64,000 nt of DNA from positions 1,240,001-1,304,000 of the forward strand of contig NC_057377.1 of the NCBI RefSeq assembly GCF_016906535.1, written 5' to 3'. Source of the stretch: Rhizoctonia solani. Lineage: Eukaryota > Basidiomycota > Agaricomycetes > Cantharellales > Ceratobasidiaceae. Under the pieces are notes generated by a model. It had not been told where the DNA came from. It ran no database searches and saw only the letters and a program-made list of their open reading frames with translations. The translations under genes and the position numbers were made by a program. Positions within the stretch are counted from its first letter, which is position 1. Every line of letters starts with the position of its first letter. Positions 1 through 11,821 of the stretch are shown here, in pieces.

Positions 1-2421
1 CCCATTCTTGCTGGTAGTTGCTGGCGAGCTGGCACCAGATCCAACAGGAGAGCCTCCCTTGGGAGACAGTGTGACCACGCCCAGTCCATAGGGAGGGGTG
101 CCTCCAGGGGACGAATGATGGAAACACACACGACTGACAAGCTCCGAGTATGCTTGGTCAAGGAAACAAGGCGGAGAGCTGGGCGAATTTTGTTCCTCGG
201 CAGCATCTTCCGTGGGCTGTTCAGCCTGATTAGCACCGGCCTTAGAAGGGCTCGATGGGCTTGTAATTAGTAGCGACTGGGAGGGAGATGAAGATGGGGA
301 AAGGAGGCCATTGTCGTTCGACTGAGGCAATGACGGGGGAGGTAGCAAGGGCTGGCGTTTCATCGTGGGCGAGGAGGAAGGTGAGTTGTGAGCTGAGTCT
401 GGCGGGGTAATGGTAACAGGCATCTAGGTTCAAGCATTTAAATTAATATTTTTTACACAAATATGACTACATCATTACACACCTTCAATGGCTCAGCGAG
501 CGGGGTATATACCTCACTGTGAAAATCCACCCCAAAGTCGCTCTCCGGAAGCTCCAATGGGCGTTTGACATGTTCTGGAGAAGACGGCGGGCTAAAACTG
601 TCCACCTCCCGCGGCTCTTCCTTCTTCTCCGCAGGCTTTGGTAGTGCAGGAATCTTGGGCACGTTTGCTGAAGGGCTTACATAATTGGATAAACGTAAGC
701 CGAGTAAATGCGGTTGGGGCCCAGTGGATAGCGGAGCAGGAGGCGCTTTGATGGGTGGAGGGGGAGCGACGACTGATGTCGAGTACGAGCGCGGCTTGGT
801 CGTAGGTGGCGGGGGCGTGGGGGAGCTGGTCTGGTATGTAAGAGGATTGAATGATCTGGGTGCAGAAGACTGATCTCCAGATTTGGATGGGTTGGTGAGA
901 CCGAGCCCGTTCGATTCCGGGCGCTCGAATTCGACGCGGTAGTTTTGGCCTTGATTGTTATCCCACCATTCGCCTACGCCATGCGCATCGTACTTGACCA
1001 CGCAGAACAGGGTGCGATCGGGCAAGCTTCGTTCAATGTCATCGAGCTTGATGGTAAACGTAAACTTGTCCCATGAAGCATCAATTGAGCCAGGCACGAT
1101 GCCAGGTGGAAGACTCGAGCTGTACGACGCGTTGATTTCGCTTGCGGTCTCCCAGTTGTCTGTTGTATATCGGACAACGATTGTTTTTCCAAAGGCCACG
1201 TTGCGAACAAGAATGGTGCCATGGAGGCGGGGTGGGCGTATGGCTGGCAGGGATAGATATTGGAGATGGACGTATGACTGCGGGGGTGGCTGGAAAGCAA
1301 GTTGTGAAGTGGTTGGGGCAAGTCGGACGAAGGCCTGGGTGGAAGAGACCTGGGGGAAAGGGTAACCCTTGCCGTTTTCGGGCTCGGTTTCTGTTTCTGT
1401 ATCGTCTGCGCCATTGTACTCGCCGGATACAGTAATCGGACGCGCGCCTTTGTCAAATGTCCTGACCGACTCCAGACTGCGGAAGAAAAAATATTGAATT
1501 GAGTAAATGCGATGGGGTCAGATAACCCACATACCCTAGCTCTTTGAAGTGGACCCGCGGGGTTGTGGGAGCACTTTTGGCAATCCTCCTCGGCTCGTTC
1601 ATGGACGAGATGTTGGGAGAGCTGAGGGAAGACTTGAGGCTTGGCTTGAGTGGCTGGCCATTGGACTTGCGGATAACGGGGGTCGTGGCGCCCGATGCGG
1701 GAGGAGAGGACCGTGACCTATCGAGACCAGCGTCGGCCATAGAGGCCGAACGACCGTGGCTGGAACCATTGAGTGACAAATTCTTTTGGGCGCCGACGGG
1801 AAGCAGACGGGGGCTAAGAAGAGCCGGGACGGGGGAAGGGGACGGAGATGCCGGCAACATTGAAGAGGACAAGGATCGAGGCACGGGCGTAGGCATGTCG
1901 TCATTTTGGATGCCGTTAGCAAACGACGACGTAAACTGGGCGAATGAGCCCAGGGGGAGTATTGCGGCGCGGCGGGTGGGGGGTTCGGCCGTGGCTGGTT
2001 CGGGGGAAAGGAGAGGGAATGGAACGGTGACCGAAGGGGTTTCTTCCTTGTACACGGACGAAGTGTCGATCGAAAGGCCCTTGGGGGCTGTGCTGGCAGA
2101 AGACCATTGGTCTGTCGAGGCCTGGCGAGGGCCGTTCTCTGCAGACGGGCTGTCTTTCGGGCTCGCACTGTTGCTCTCAGACGAGTCGTCGTCTCCCACG
2201 CTGAACTTTGGCCGAGTGCGGGAAGAACGAGGTATTGTGGGTGGGCCAAAGGCCGCCATGGAGCGCGGTGTGGACGCGTCGGCCGTCGTTGCCGATGCTG
2301 TCGCCGCCATCGCGCTCGAGGGATCGGTCAGCACCGGGGCCGGACTCGGCTTTGCGCGGCGAGGAAGGCCTCGGAGTGGCTTGTGGGCGCCCGGCCCACG
2401 CTCATCAGAAAAGTTGAGCAT
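1..2421 (-). CDS. Glycogen-targeting regulatory subunit of protein phosphatase 1 (CBM21 protein), 3' end outside window
   Basis: Family role: such subunits tether PP1 to glycogen and direct it to glycogen synthase (GAC1/PIG2 type). Seen: three exons on the minus strand, 2421-1535, 1476-483 and 423 to the window edge. Splice sites are GTATG/CAG and GTGTGT/TAG and the phases agree. A Ser/Pro-rich N-terminal region ends in the PP1-docking motif RVHF (about residue 290). A CBM21 domain follows (about residues 350-475), recognisable from VVRYTTDNW, SWDKFTFTI and GEWWDNNQGQNYRVEF. The tail after it is proline- and serine-rich and still open at position 1. I chose the ATG at 2421 because the upstream in-frame ATG-like codon at 2469 lies in less gene-like sequence; the start remains uncertain. 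The family assignment is firm; which paralogue this is cannot be told. Confidence 0.85.
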
Positions 2422-5178
2422 GTTTGCAGAGTGTGTGCGGGTGTGTCGTTTGCTCTGGTGTGTAGACACAGAGGCAGAGTTGTCACTGGCAAATTCGCAT
2501 AGTGGGTTAGTTTAAGAGGCAAGCGCGCTAGGACCAAGCAAGGGAACGGACCCTGGCGTGGGACGCCTGAATAGTGGCACATCAACCGCCGTGAACGCAG
2601 AGGAAGGCGGTGAATATGGCATCGCAGCTGTCATATCTTGTCACCACTTGTTTCTATTCAATTTTATATATGAACCCACCAATGGTCTCAGACGAACGCA
2701 CGCGGCCTATTGGTTGCGGACACGAGGGTCAGTACCAGATCTCGGGCTCATAGCTGGGGCCATGACGTGCGCCCATGCATATCAGGCTATAGATGTGCAC
2801 TCACTACTGTCGGCCGAGGCTACTTCCGAACGAACTGTGTACTGTGTATTCTAGTACTTTGCGCTGCCAGTCGGGCCAGTCGGAGCAGTCGGTCGAAGCG
2901 CAGGCAAGGGAGAAAGTATTGCTTGACCGTCTCACGACAAACGACAGTCGAAATGCCCTTGGGCACTGGGTGGTGGGAGAGAGATGGGAGAGGGGGGTTA
3001 AACGGGTTCACTCGTAAGGCCCTCACGAGAATATGAGATCAGGACAGTCTCCTTGGGCCATGCCGCCGCAACTAACTTGAAAGCTACTCATTTCAATTCG
3101 GAAGTCTGGTTTCTTTGCTTCGGTCCACCACCGGTGCATACTTCCAGCCTCGTACCTTTACCATGGTTGCCTAGACCTGGACATTCCCTGATCTTGCCGA
3201 TGAGACATTTCCATGTGCTTTCCCCACACCAAGTCATAATCCCCCAGACCAAGTCCCCCTCTCTATCCCTGTTCGGCACGGCCGACTTCGGCCGCTCCTT
3301 TGCGCTATCTATTCCTACGCCCCTAACTCATGGGCGCTGACTGAATAATATTGACCAACCACCGTCAACAATGCCCGCCCAAAACCTTGTTATGACTCTG
3401 GTGGGTACCCTTCCCCCCTCGGTCAATGCGTCAATGCTGTAACCCCCCCGATCTGGTCTAAACCTATCGATATCGCCTTATCGCCTGCCAGCGTACACCC
3501 CCGGGCCAGCAACAACTCCCAGGAACTTGCCGAGGCGTTCCGTCTCTTACCTGGACCATCTACTTCGATCATGGGTGGTGCTATTCGAGCTCGCAATCGC
3601 AAAACTGGGTGGATCCCTGATCAGAACTTTACGCACAGACTCAATTGCGATCACGTACTTTGTGTATACACAATCTTGGAAGACAAGAAGAACACCAAGA
3701 CAGCCCCCAAGGAAAACACAACAACGTAAACTGGTCTTGCCCCTTCCCTTTACTACTCTGTCGCTAAGCGCTTGCCTCCGGTCTTCCGAAAGTTGAATCT
3801 CAGCTGCATCTTTGAACCTACAGTTCGTTTGGTTTGGAATACAATCCCTTCGGTGATCAAAATCTGGCCCTCAGGGGTGGCAATCTCCAGCCGTACCTAT
3901 TGTAGACTTGCAACCCCACACTCACCCTGTTCATCACTACCATATCTGTGCGAGCCTCTCGCGTGCCCCATCAGAACGACGAGTGAGAAGGACAGGACCT
4001 TCCGACCCGGTAAACATATGTATGTACTTGTTGTATAACCAAAGATGTTCACACTTGTATAACGTGGAATCTAATCCAGCTCATCGACGTGCAGCTTGCC
4101 CGGACATGCCTAGTTTACCTCATGGCACGCACGTTCGAAGTAAATGAGGGTACGGCCTTCTCTCCCCCTCCAGCTGCTCCACGATCTCATTTCTGGGTAA
4201 ATGCGGGGGAGACGACGTAACATCTGTTCTCTCAGTCCTGCATTCGTTAGCACAACGTTGTAAAATAGGCAGCTATGACGTTCAAGACGGCCATCCCCCG
4301 CATGTATCTTTACTCCAACAAAGTGTGAAGCCAGAGTCCAAAGTGGGGCAATAGTGGGGGTGGGATTTTGCTTATCGTCGGTTGAGGTTTGAGCCGCCCT
4401 CCCACCACCCCGATTTAATTGTGGATATTGAATCTAATTTGTTGGTGATCCAAGGCACACTGATTTGGAGAGCCCTATCTCCACTTGCCTTTCGCGAGTG
4501 ATTTCACCATGCTCCGAGACCTTGAGCTCGACTCGGACGCGACTCGCTCTCAAACAAGATTGATCAGTCGCCGACGTGGCCCTGGTTGTGCGGGGTAACA
4601 TGGGCTGCGCCCCAAGCAAGGTTCGTTCGCGTGGCCATGGTCTCATAGGGCGGATGGGTGCAGGTTCATCCCTAGAATAGATACTTATTTACATTGATTT
4701 ATATACCGGTTTCAAATCGATTTTGGCCACAAATGAAAACGCTCCAGGGGCGCGTATCGAATTTTGTATATAAGCATGTCAAGACTTATGAGTGTGTCCC
4801 TGTTTATCAGCCGATCATCGGAGCCGCGATTTCAGTCCGATCCAAATAATGAGCGCCGATCACGTGCAAAGGGTTTTCGAGCTTCGCCGATAAGCAGAGC
4901 CGCGATGAATCGGCACAGATGGAAAGATCGTCGATGGGCGCGATGGTCGAAAAAAATCAACTAAATTGACCAATTGGCCAGGTCCGGGCGCTCGGGCCGC
5001 GTCTTGGTCACAAGGTCGCTGCGACAGGGGGGGAAGCATGACGTCGATTAAAACCGGGCAAGTACAAAACAGACACACGACTATTCGCAGTCGACACGAG
5101 GCTCTAACTTGTTCACACCACCCTGGGGAAATTGACCCGGTTATGGAATCCCTGCCTGAAGCTTTTAGGTTCACAGCA
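2422..5178. other. Intergenic region, no gene supported
   Basis: About 2.75 kb between the start of the PP1 subunit gene and the 3' end of the TRA2-like gene. Short open frames occur on both strands, but none shows a recognisable domain or a convincing exon chain. The segment next to 2421 should hold the promoter and 5' leader of the PP1 subunit gene. A small spliced frame beginning with an ATG near 3371 was considered and not accepted. Confidence 0.4.
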
Positions 5179-6250
5179 TTATCGTCTTGAATAGTCATCA
5201 CGCCCCCCGCGATTATAGCGACTACCTCTTTCATAATCGTAATCCCTCTCATAGTCCCTGTAGTCCCTGCTGTCCCAACGTGAGCGAGAGCTGCCGTACC
5301 TGAAAATTTGCGTGGTAAAGTGAGTAACTGATCTGCTGATGCATTTTGACATGTGCGGGGGATTCACCTCTCGTACCGCCCACCATACCGATCCTCGCCG
5401 TATCGATCTTCGTCATACCACCTACGCCTATCAAATCCACGGTTGTAATAACTGAGATGGACGTTGGAATTACGGGAGATTGATGGATGAACAGCTTGGC
5501 ACTCACTCGTCGTAGTCGCCACCTCTTCGATATCTATAGTCATCGTATTCACGCGGAGCATATGATCGTTCAGAATATTTTGAGGGTCCCACGTATTTAC
5601 CCGGAGTAGGCGTGCGAGCTCTGCCGCGCCTAGCCTGATCAAACAGTCAGAATTCACCCCTGTTCGACAATCCCATGTGCAACCCACCTTGTCGATACGC
5701 AGGGCCGAGCCTTCGAGGACATATCCGTTCAGACCGGTGATGGCTGCTTCAGCTTCTTCAAGTGTATGCATTAGGACAAAGGCGAACCCGCGCGAGTCAC
5801 GAGTATGAGGGTCGTACACAACTTGCGCCTTTTCGACCTAATGGAGAATTAGTCATTCGGATACTGCCTTGATGCAATCACTGCATGCTACTTGCCTTGC
5901 CGTATTTGGCGAACACGTCTTCTAGTTGCCGATCCGTCACGCGGGGGTGCAGACCAGAGATATGCAGGTTCGTGCCTGGGTTGCTACTATCGTCCCTATA
6001 GAAAGGATGATCTCGAGGCCACTTGCTTTATCAGAGGGTTCGAGGATTCCGTACCTGCCACGCCGGTCTGTACCATTTCGGATCGGGCTACGACTACGAC
6101 TGCGCCTTGACTCGCGTTCTGGAGTAGGGGCAGGGTTGTTGCTCTTTGTGTTCGGTTCCGGCTCCGGTTCCCGACCAGCCTGACCATTCCCTGTCGTATC
6201 CCACCCACCGACAGCAGTGGCAGGAGTAGTATCGGTAGAATTAGCCCATG
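5179..6250 (-). CDS. Transformer-2-like SR splicing factor (one RRM, RS/RY-rich flanks), first coding exon unresolved
   Basis: Family role: nuclear RNA-binding factor that promotes exon recognition through an RRM and Arg/Ser tracts. Seen: exons on the minus strand at 6250-6055, 5995-5896, 5837-5688, 5634-5507, 5427-5368 and 5299-5179, all phase-consistent. The N-terminal part holds an Arg/Ser patch (RRSRSRSPIRN). The RRM has RNP2 LHISGL and RNP1 RGFAFV. The C-terminal part is rich in Arg, Tyr, Asp and Gly and ends RDDYSRR. The intron 5895-5838 starts with GC (AAG then GCAAGT) rather than GT, and the protein reads YGKVEKAQVVYDP across it. The exon at 6250 begins with the last two bases of a split codon, so a short upstream exon with the ATG is missing from this model. 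TRA2 is the best family match; other single-RRM SR-like proteins are possible. Confidence 0.8.
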
Positions 6251-6702
6251 CTGGGATCAAAAAGGGTAGGTGTAAGTTCGAAGTCGGAAGGTTAGAGTCG
6301 CTATAGAAATGTCATTATTTAAGTTAATAGAAAAGGGTTCCCAGGACAAGCAACCTTGAGTCGCATAGATAACCGGCGGTGAAGCATAAATGCGAGCCGT
6401 TGAGTGTCGCCTCTGTCGAGCGGCCGGCAAGCAAAATTTATCATATTTTTCGACAGGTTTATAGCAGAGTATTCACTAGTGTCGAAATACCTCGGCGCTC
6501 ACCCTCGTTCATTTCTATAGTCGATTTGGTGTTGATTCCGGGTCTTGCTTGTTTGGTGTCGGATGTGGCTCAGCATGAACCCGCGTGTTGCCCTTCGGTA
6601 TCCCACGTCATTTCTATATTTGATCACAGGATTTATTTGTCATACAATAAGCGCTACTGTCGGGGACGCTTTCCACCATGACCACCACCGAGTACCCGTG
6701 CA

Positions 6703-7299
6703 ATGTTTGACATCCAGAGCTTAGACTGTCTGTTGGATAGGGGAATATCGGGGAGCGACGTTCACACGGTGGTCGTTTCTGACCCGAATGGAGCAACACT
6801 GACCTTTGTTGACACTGTCGACACGACCTCCGAGACACGGAATCGCAGGGTACGGGTTGTAGCCGCTCTGGGAATTGATGCCTGGCGAGAATCTGTCACT
6901 ACAAACCTAGCGCGAGACACGTTGGCTCCCGGTACGGGTTCGAGCGACAATAGTGGGATTGCAGTTGGAAGGGTAGAATGCGACGTAAGCAATTTCATCT
7001 AACGAAATGCGTACTCTACTAACGGGCCAATGGTCAGTTGGGGCGCGTCCTGACCCTTCCCGTTCATGGCTCCGTTGCAGAGGCTCTCAACCCCGTTTTG
7101 TTAGTAACCCTTAATGGAAGTCAAGATGCACCTTGGTCCGCATTGCAAGAAAAGGTAAAGAAGTCAGCTTCCCATCCACTGTATGGGCATCGCTTGCATA
7201 TGGATTCGTTTGATCATTTGTCTTTCTCAGGGGTATGCAGTCGTCGAGCACCTTATTACTTCCATTTCATCGATAGGCGATGGTCTGAAGAGCGGATAA
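6703..7299 (+). CDS. Roadblock/LC7 protein, LAMTOR2-like Ragulator subunit
   Basis: Family role: LAMTOR2 is a small roadblock-fold subunit of the lysosomal Ragulator complex that scaffolds Rag GTPases in TORC1 signalling. Seen: three exons, 6703-6984, 7038-7154 and 7231-7299, phase 0 at both joints, giving 155 residues. The order of blocks follows LAMTOR2: an N-terminal helix (QSLDCLLDRGISG), a strand (VHTVVVSDPNGATLTF), a central ARV-like helix (RVRVVAALGIDAW), a GRV strand (LGRVLTLPVHG), a hydrophobic strand (NPVLLVTLNG) and a C-terminal helix (GYAVVEHLITTS). A serine-rich loop is inserted around residues 65-90. The gene diverges from the TRA2-like gene across about 450 bp. Another roadblock family member is possible. 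Confidence 0.55.
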
Positions 7300-9877
7300 A
7301 CGCCGCAGCTAATAAAGTCGTAACCGACCCCCGTTAACTTTGACATACGGTACCGCTCTGCTTCCTATATTTAGTCTTGAGCCACATTGCTATCTTACAA
7401 TGTTATTGCAATCCATTTGTTTTCGACACGATTTGAACCTAGCCGAACTGATGGTCCTGCAACCTATCTTTCATTGTTGACCTAGCGGTTCCCGCGGTTA
7501 CATCAGCCAATGTGATTAGTTTCTGTGCTTTTTATTGCGAATATCATCATCCTGTGTTTGCTGGCATCCGCCATTTTAGCGCTCACATACGTCATTTCTC
7601 TCCCGCCTCGACCGATCATTCCAGCCGATCATTCATCGCCACATGCACATCTTCAACCGCGCGCATAGCAGGGTCAAAATTTATTTACTGCGGCGGTCCT
7701 TTTGAATAGCATAGGCCAAGTGTCCAATTATATGGTCATACAATCTGATAGTCGGACTTTGGAACCCCAACCAAGGTCTCGAACTGAAGACCTGGTGTAA
7801 TAAGTAATAGGGGAAGCTTATTGGGGTCCATATCATGATCAGAACAGATCATTATTTGGGTCCTGAGTGAGTTATTGTCTTCCTAGCCTTCCGGCCGCTG
7901 TTTGGAAGAAAAAATGAATTGGATATAGGGCGGCCTGCTTCCTGCTTGAGTAGTCCGGGTTGGGCTCGCTGCCGGGTGCAACGAGATGTAAAAGGCCACC
8001 TCACTTATCAGAAGCTTCAGCTGAATTGCTAATCAAATCTTGTCTGACCGGGGGATACTATGTCACAGCCGTGGCCGAGGCGGCAATAGCAACCCAGTTT
8101 CGTAAGTAGGAATACATCGATCTCGTGCTTGCCGAGAGGTTCGGATAGAGAGCGTATACAGATAGCCATAGATAATTAGGAGAGCTTCCAGGCATGCTTT
8201 AGATTACATTGGTCGTTAAGTGGCTGATTTTCAACCACCCGCTAGGCTCAGCTTCCTCAAACTTAAGATTTACACGCATGGTTCTCAACTATAAGATGGC
8301 TAATTATAATCCAGGTTAGCAAGAGAATGACTTACATTGCGTCGCCCAGGGTTACAAAACTTTCTACCAAGAACTGAACTTGCAATTAATAGCCCAAGAT
8401 AGAAGCACACCCTGTGCTTATATGCACGCTAATTATATCCAGGCGGGGTGACCGAAGCTCGTCAGTTTATTTAGTGAGCGTGAACCCGGTTTGTTCAACC
8501 TATGGTGCGCCGACAAGATCAAGGGCCTTGGATCCTCCAACTGGTGTTTGCTTTTTGTAACACATGGTTTTGTCGATGCCCCAATAAAGGCTTTTTGTGC
8601 TACGAACGACCATAGCAACGTCCGGAGGTATTGGCGTTGAATTATACCCACATATCACGCGAATCACCTGTTTTGTCGCCTCATTACCACGAGGCATTGA
8701 CGAAATATCGATAAAAGCAAGCACATTATTGCAAGAGGTTGAGCTTACTTAGAATATTTCAATCATTTTTACAATCCATTATGAAAGTGCTTGGGGTTTA
8801 TCTGAGTGAGTAACACCTAACCGTTGCATGTGAGTAGCGCCAGATTTGACAAGCAAGTAGATAGAATGAGCCATACATTACGTCAAAGTGGATTATTGTT
8901 TGTATGACTTTAGCTATGGAAACTGCATGAACAAGCTATTAGATTAGCGAGGGTCCATCGACTCTTCTAGGGAGCTCATTTCAGGTCTCTGACCATACGC
9001 TGCTGTCGTATAAGTTTAACTTCGTCTTCTCTATCCTTCGTGGGCATTGGTATACTACAAGGCATCTAGAAAATGTTAAAATTGTTCCAGAAGGAAGTTT
9101 GGATTACCCCGAGTCAGCTTATAATTTGCCAGAACTTCGCCGGTTTGGAGAAATCCTCAAATATTTCAGAGACGTCAAGGCTTCACTTTGAGGTTCGGCT
9201 CCCAAAAAATGACCATTGGAACAGTAAGTAGCATAGAATAGGAATAGATTGATACTCTTTGATTAGGTCTCTGGAGCATAAGCCACTCTCGTTTTGTATG
9301 CGACTCGTCCGGGACCAATAGTTTCCACTGGGATCGATTCTGAATCAGCAGGTCGACATTGGAGGGGTAAGAACTTTCAGATAGGCTCGATCTTAGCTCC
9401 ATTGAAGTAAGACTCGTGCACCAGATCTCAGGTGGTGTGAACTATCCAGTGAGCCTTGTGATTTGGTCCACATCTTTAAAGCGACTGAAGCCGCTTGGCA
9501 ATAGGACACATTGGTATCTCTGGGTGAGTATGAATTCTCTATCGCAAGCCGCATTGGGTAGGCAATCTTCAAACACAGGTGCCACACGATTGACGCGATG
9601 CTCAGCGTCAATGCTGACAGAACTTTTGCGATGTCCAATCCTGAGTCGTGGGTGAGCTCCCAGTTTAAGTCGTCGGATTACCTTTTTCAATTTACCCACA
9701 ATGAATTGATTTTGGCCACCGGTGGTTCCTTTAAGTGCAATTTTTAAAAACACAAAGAGCAAAGCTCAATTCCTGAATTGGGTGCTCGAGTGATGAGAAG
9801 CAAGGCGTGTCCGACACTCTAATTCAGAATCCGTTGGAAAGCCCAAAGTTGTACAGGAGTGAAGTCAGCGCAAAACG
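7300..9877. other. Gene-free AT-rich region
   Basis: About 2.6 kb with only short, unrelated open frames on both strands and no chain of exons that makes sense. Several short tracts look like degraded repeats. A stretch near 7430-7450 resembles a tRNA B-box but does not fold into a tRNA. Confidence 0.4.
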
Positions 9878-10089
9878 CACGGTGAGCCCCCAAAGTACGG
9901 AAAACCCACATGACGTTGAGATTTTACCAGACATCCGCACCTAAAATCGCAGAATCCGCACCTTGACGACACAGGGGTGAGTTGAGGATGCGGATTCATA
10001 AAAAAAAAACTGATCGGATTTCGCCAAGACTCCGCATTAATGCGCGATTTTTTACGCCCAGAAAATCCGCACTTTTGGGGTCCACCGTG
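9878..10089. mobile_element. Small TIR element (MITE), CACTA-like ends, 3-bp target duplication ACG
   Basis: The element is 212 bp long. Its left end reads CACGGTGAGCCCCCAAAG and the reverse complement of its right end reads CACGGTGGACCCCAAAAG, so the termini are imperfect inverted repeats. It is flanked on both sides by ACG (9875-9877 and 10090-10092). It has no coding capacity. The termini and internal TGCGGATT-type motifs are shared with the element at 11670-11818, which also has a 3-bp duplication. Three-base duplications with ends starting CAC suit the CACTA (EnSpm/CMC) superfamily; that assignment is inference. Confidence 0.7.
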
Positions 10090-10092
10090 ACG

Positions 10093-11192
10093 ATCCAGAA
10101 GCTTTGATGTGATTGTAGTAGGAGCGTGTGCCTACCGTCATGTACCTTTTATTGGGTGTAGCTTAGCTATAGCGCTAGCAGAATCCCGAATCACGAACAG
10201 TGTAATATCGGAGCTCACTTACAGCAGATCAGATCTGGTTTAAATAAAAGACTGGCTAGGGCTGGCTGAATTCACTTATAGCACAATGAAACAAACAGGA
10301 GAAAAGGTGGGTATACTGTAATACCGGAGCTGAGTAAGCATGAAAATCTTCTTGCAATAAGTCCTCGTCAAACTCAGGCTAAGGCAATAATAATACACTA
10401 TGGCGAGAGATCAGATCCATTAGCTATAGATGGCGTTTGAATTTACCGTGAATCGAGCGACCCACTTCGCCTATGTGATTCCGTGGTAGTGGAATTCAAG
10501 TCTTGCTATCGATCGGCAAATACTACATATATGGCGCGTCTCATTGAAAGCAAATATCTCAGATCAATACACGCGTAGTATGATTACGTGCAGGTTTATA
10601 AATTAGAGCCCATACGTTCTATACGCTACACCAGTAGCAACCGCCATGGTAAATCCCGCAGAGGTAGGTTGCACATAGCACAAACCTGTGAGTCTTGAAC
10701 ATTTTTTGAGAACCATCCAACAAAAGAGCCTCATTTTTCAAGAACGTCACGGTTCCTCAAACCAAGCGGAGACCCTCCTTGACTCTTGAGTAGGACGCAG
10801 TTATCCATCCTCAACCAATGAATTAGGCGAGTGAAAATTATACTTTTCAGCGTCAAAGAAAGGATTGTGCACCTAAACAGACGTAGTTTTCGAATAAAGG
10901 TATAATCATTTGCAGTGTTGGGATCTATCTCCCTCAATCTGTTGAATAATATATTGGAAAACGCAATTGTAGGCCATTGAGTGAGCGTAAAAATATTGCA
11001 AAGTTTTGTTTATAATAGATTGGCATATCAAGCAACAGCACCATGACCTTGTGACGGCTACAAAAGTCCTCCAATATTGCAAGTATCGCATCAGCAAATT
11101 TAGAATATATGATACTAAGATAAGAAACATATGGCCCTGGGGTGAGCACCTTGAACAAGAGAATCATTGTGAACCACTAAGACACCCTGAAC
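10093..11192. other. Gene-free region between two small transposons
   Basis: About 1.1 kb of AT-rich sequence. Open frames on the minus strand around 10731-11167 are short and show no domain. I see no repeat or RNA gene here. Confidence 0.35.
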
Positions 11193-11399
11193 CTCTACAA
11201 GGCCCCGAAAATCTTAGGAGCGCTTCAGGACTTGCTATTGTTGGCGAGCACTCCGGAGCGTTTGATACGATGCTTGGAAGTGCTTATGGAGTGCTCCCAA
11301 GTTCTTGCCAAGCAACCTAGATCCATTGAATCCTAGCAAGGAGGTTCCTGAAACCAGGGCGCTCCAGAGCACTCCAGGTTTTTTGGGACCCCCATAGAG
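11193..11399 (+). mobile_element. 207-bp TIR element, copy 1 (CTCTAC family)
   Basis: It begins CTCTACAAGGCCCCGAAAAT, and the reverse complement of its end begins CTCTATGGGGGTCCCAAAA, so it has imperfect terminal inverted repeats of about 25 bp. The same element, also 207 bp, lies at 42749-42955 in opposite orientation. Internal blocks are shared in order, for example CTATTGTTGGCGAGCA here against CTATTGTCGGCGAGCA there. No coding capacity and no clear target duplication at this copy. Confidence 0.7.
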
Positions 11400-11669
11400 A
11401 TAAAACAACACGCAGCTACAGGCAAGATGAGACGCAGAGGGCCGCTCGGGATCCAGGTCAACTTAAATAAGAAGTAATGAACTGATTAATAATGCGAAGA
11501 GTAGCCGGAAGTTGTAACATTAGTAGGTGCCTGTGTATGCATATAGTAGGACGCGAAAACATTGCAGTAGTTGAATACGCGCTTGTAGGGTCTGCACAAA
11601 AAGTGACAAAAACATATTTTCTCTCCGTCTTTGTCAACGAGTTAAATAGACGCACTTTGAGCTTACACC

Positions 11670-11818
11670 CACCGTGAACCCAAAAGGTGCGGATTTTTGG
11701 CAAAATCCGCACCCTCACTATACTTTGGCCCGCAGGTCACGTGCCTCGGAAATGAAAATCCGGACCCCAGGGTCCGGATTTTGGGTGCGGATAATCCGCA
11801 CCTTGGGGGAACACAGTG
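11670..11818. mobile_element. Small TIR element (MITE), CACTA-like ends, 3-bp target duplication ACC
   Basis: The element is 149 bp long. Its left end is CACCGTGAACCCAAAAGG and the reverse complement of its right end is CACTGTGTTCCCCCAAGG, both followed by TGCGGATT. It is flanked by ACC on each side (11667-11669 and 11819-11821). Its centre contains a further palindrome built on ATCCGGACCC. It belongs to the same family as 9878-10089 but has a shorter interior. Confidence 0.7.
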
Positions 11819-11821
11819 ACC

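Noticed and set aside
453..2515. Long plus-strand open frames (for example 1544-2515) opposite the PP1 subunit gene
   Set aside because: They are complements of a GC-rich, Ser/Pro-rich coding region; the minus strand has domain and splice evidence.
3371..3640. Small spliced plus-strand frame starting MPAQNLVMTL
   Set aside because: All three frames of the second segment are partly open, none has a known domain, and the choice of splice phase is arbitrary.
7400..7510. tRNA-like B-box (GGTTCAAAT on the minus strand)
   Set aside because: No acceptor stem, D-arm or anticodon stem could be formed around it.
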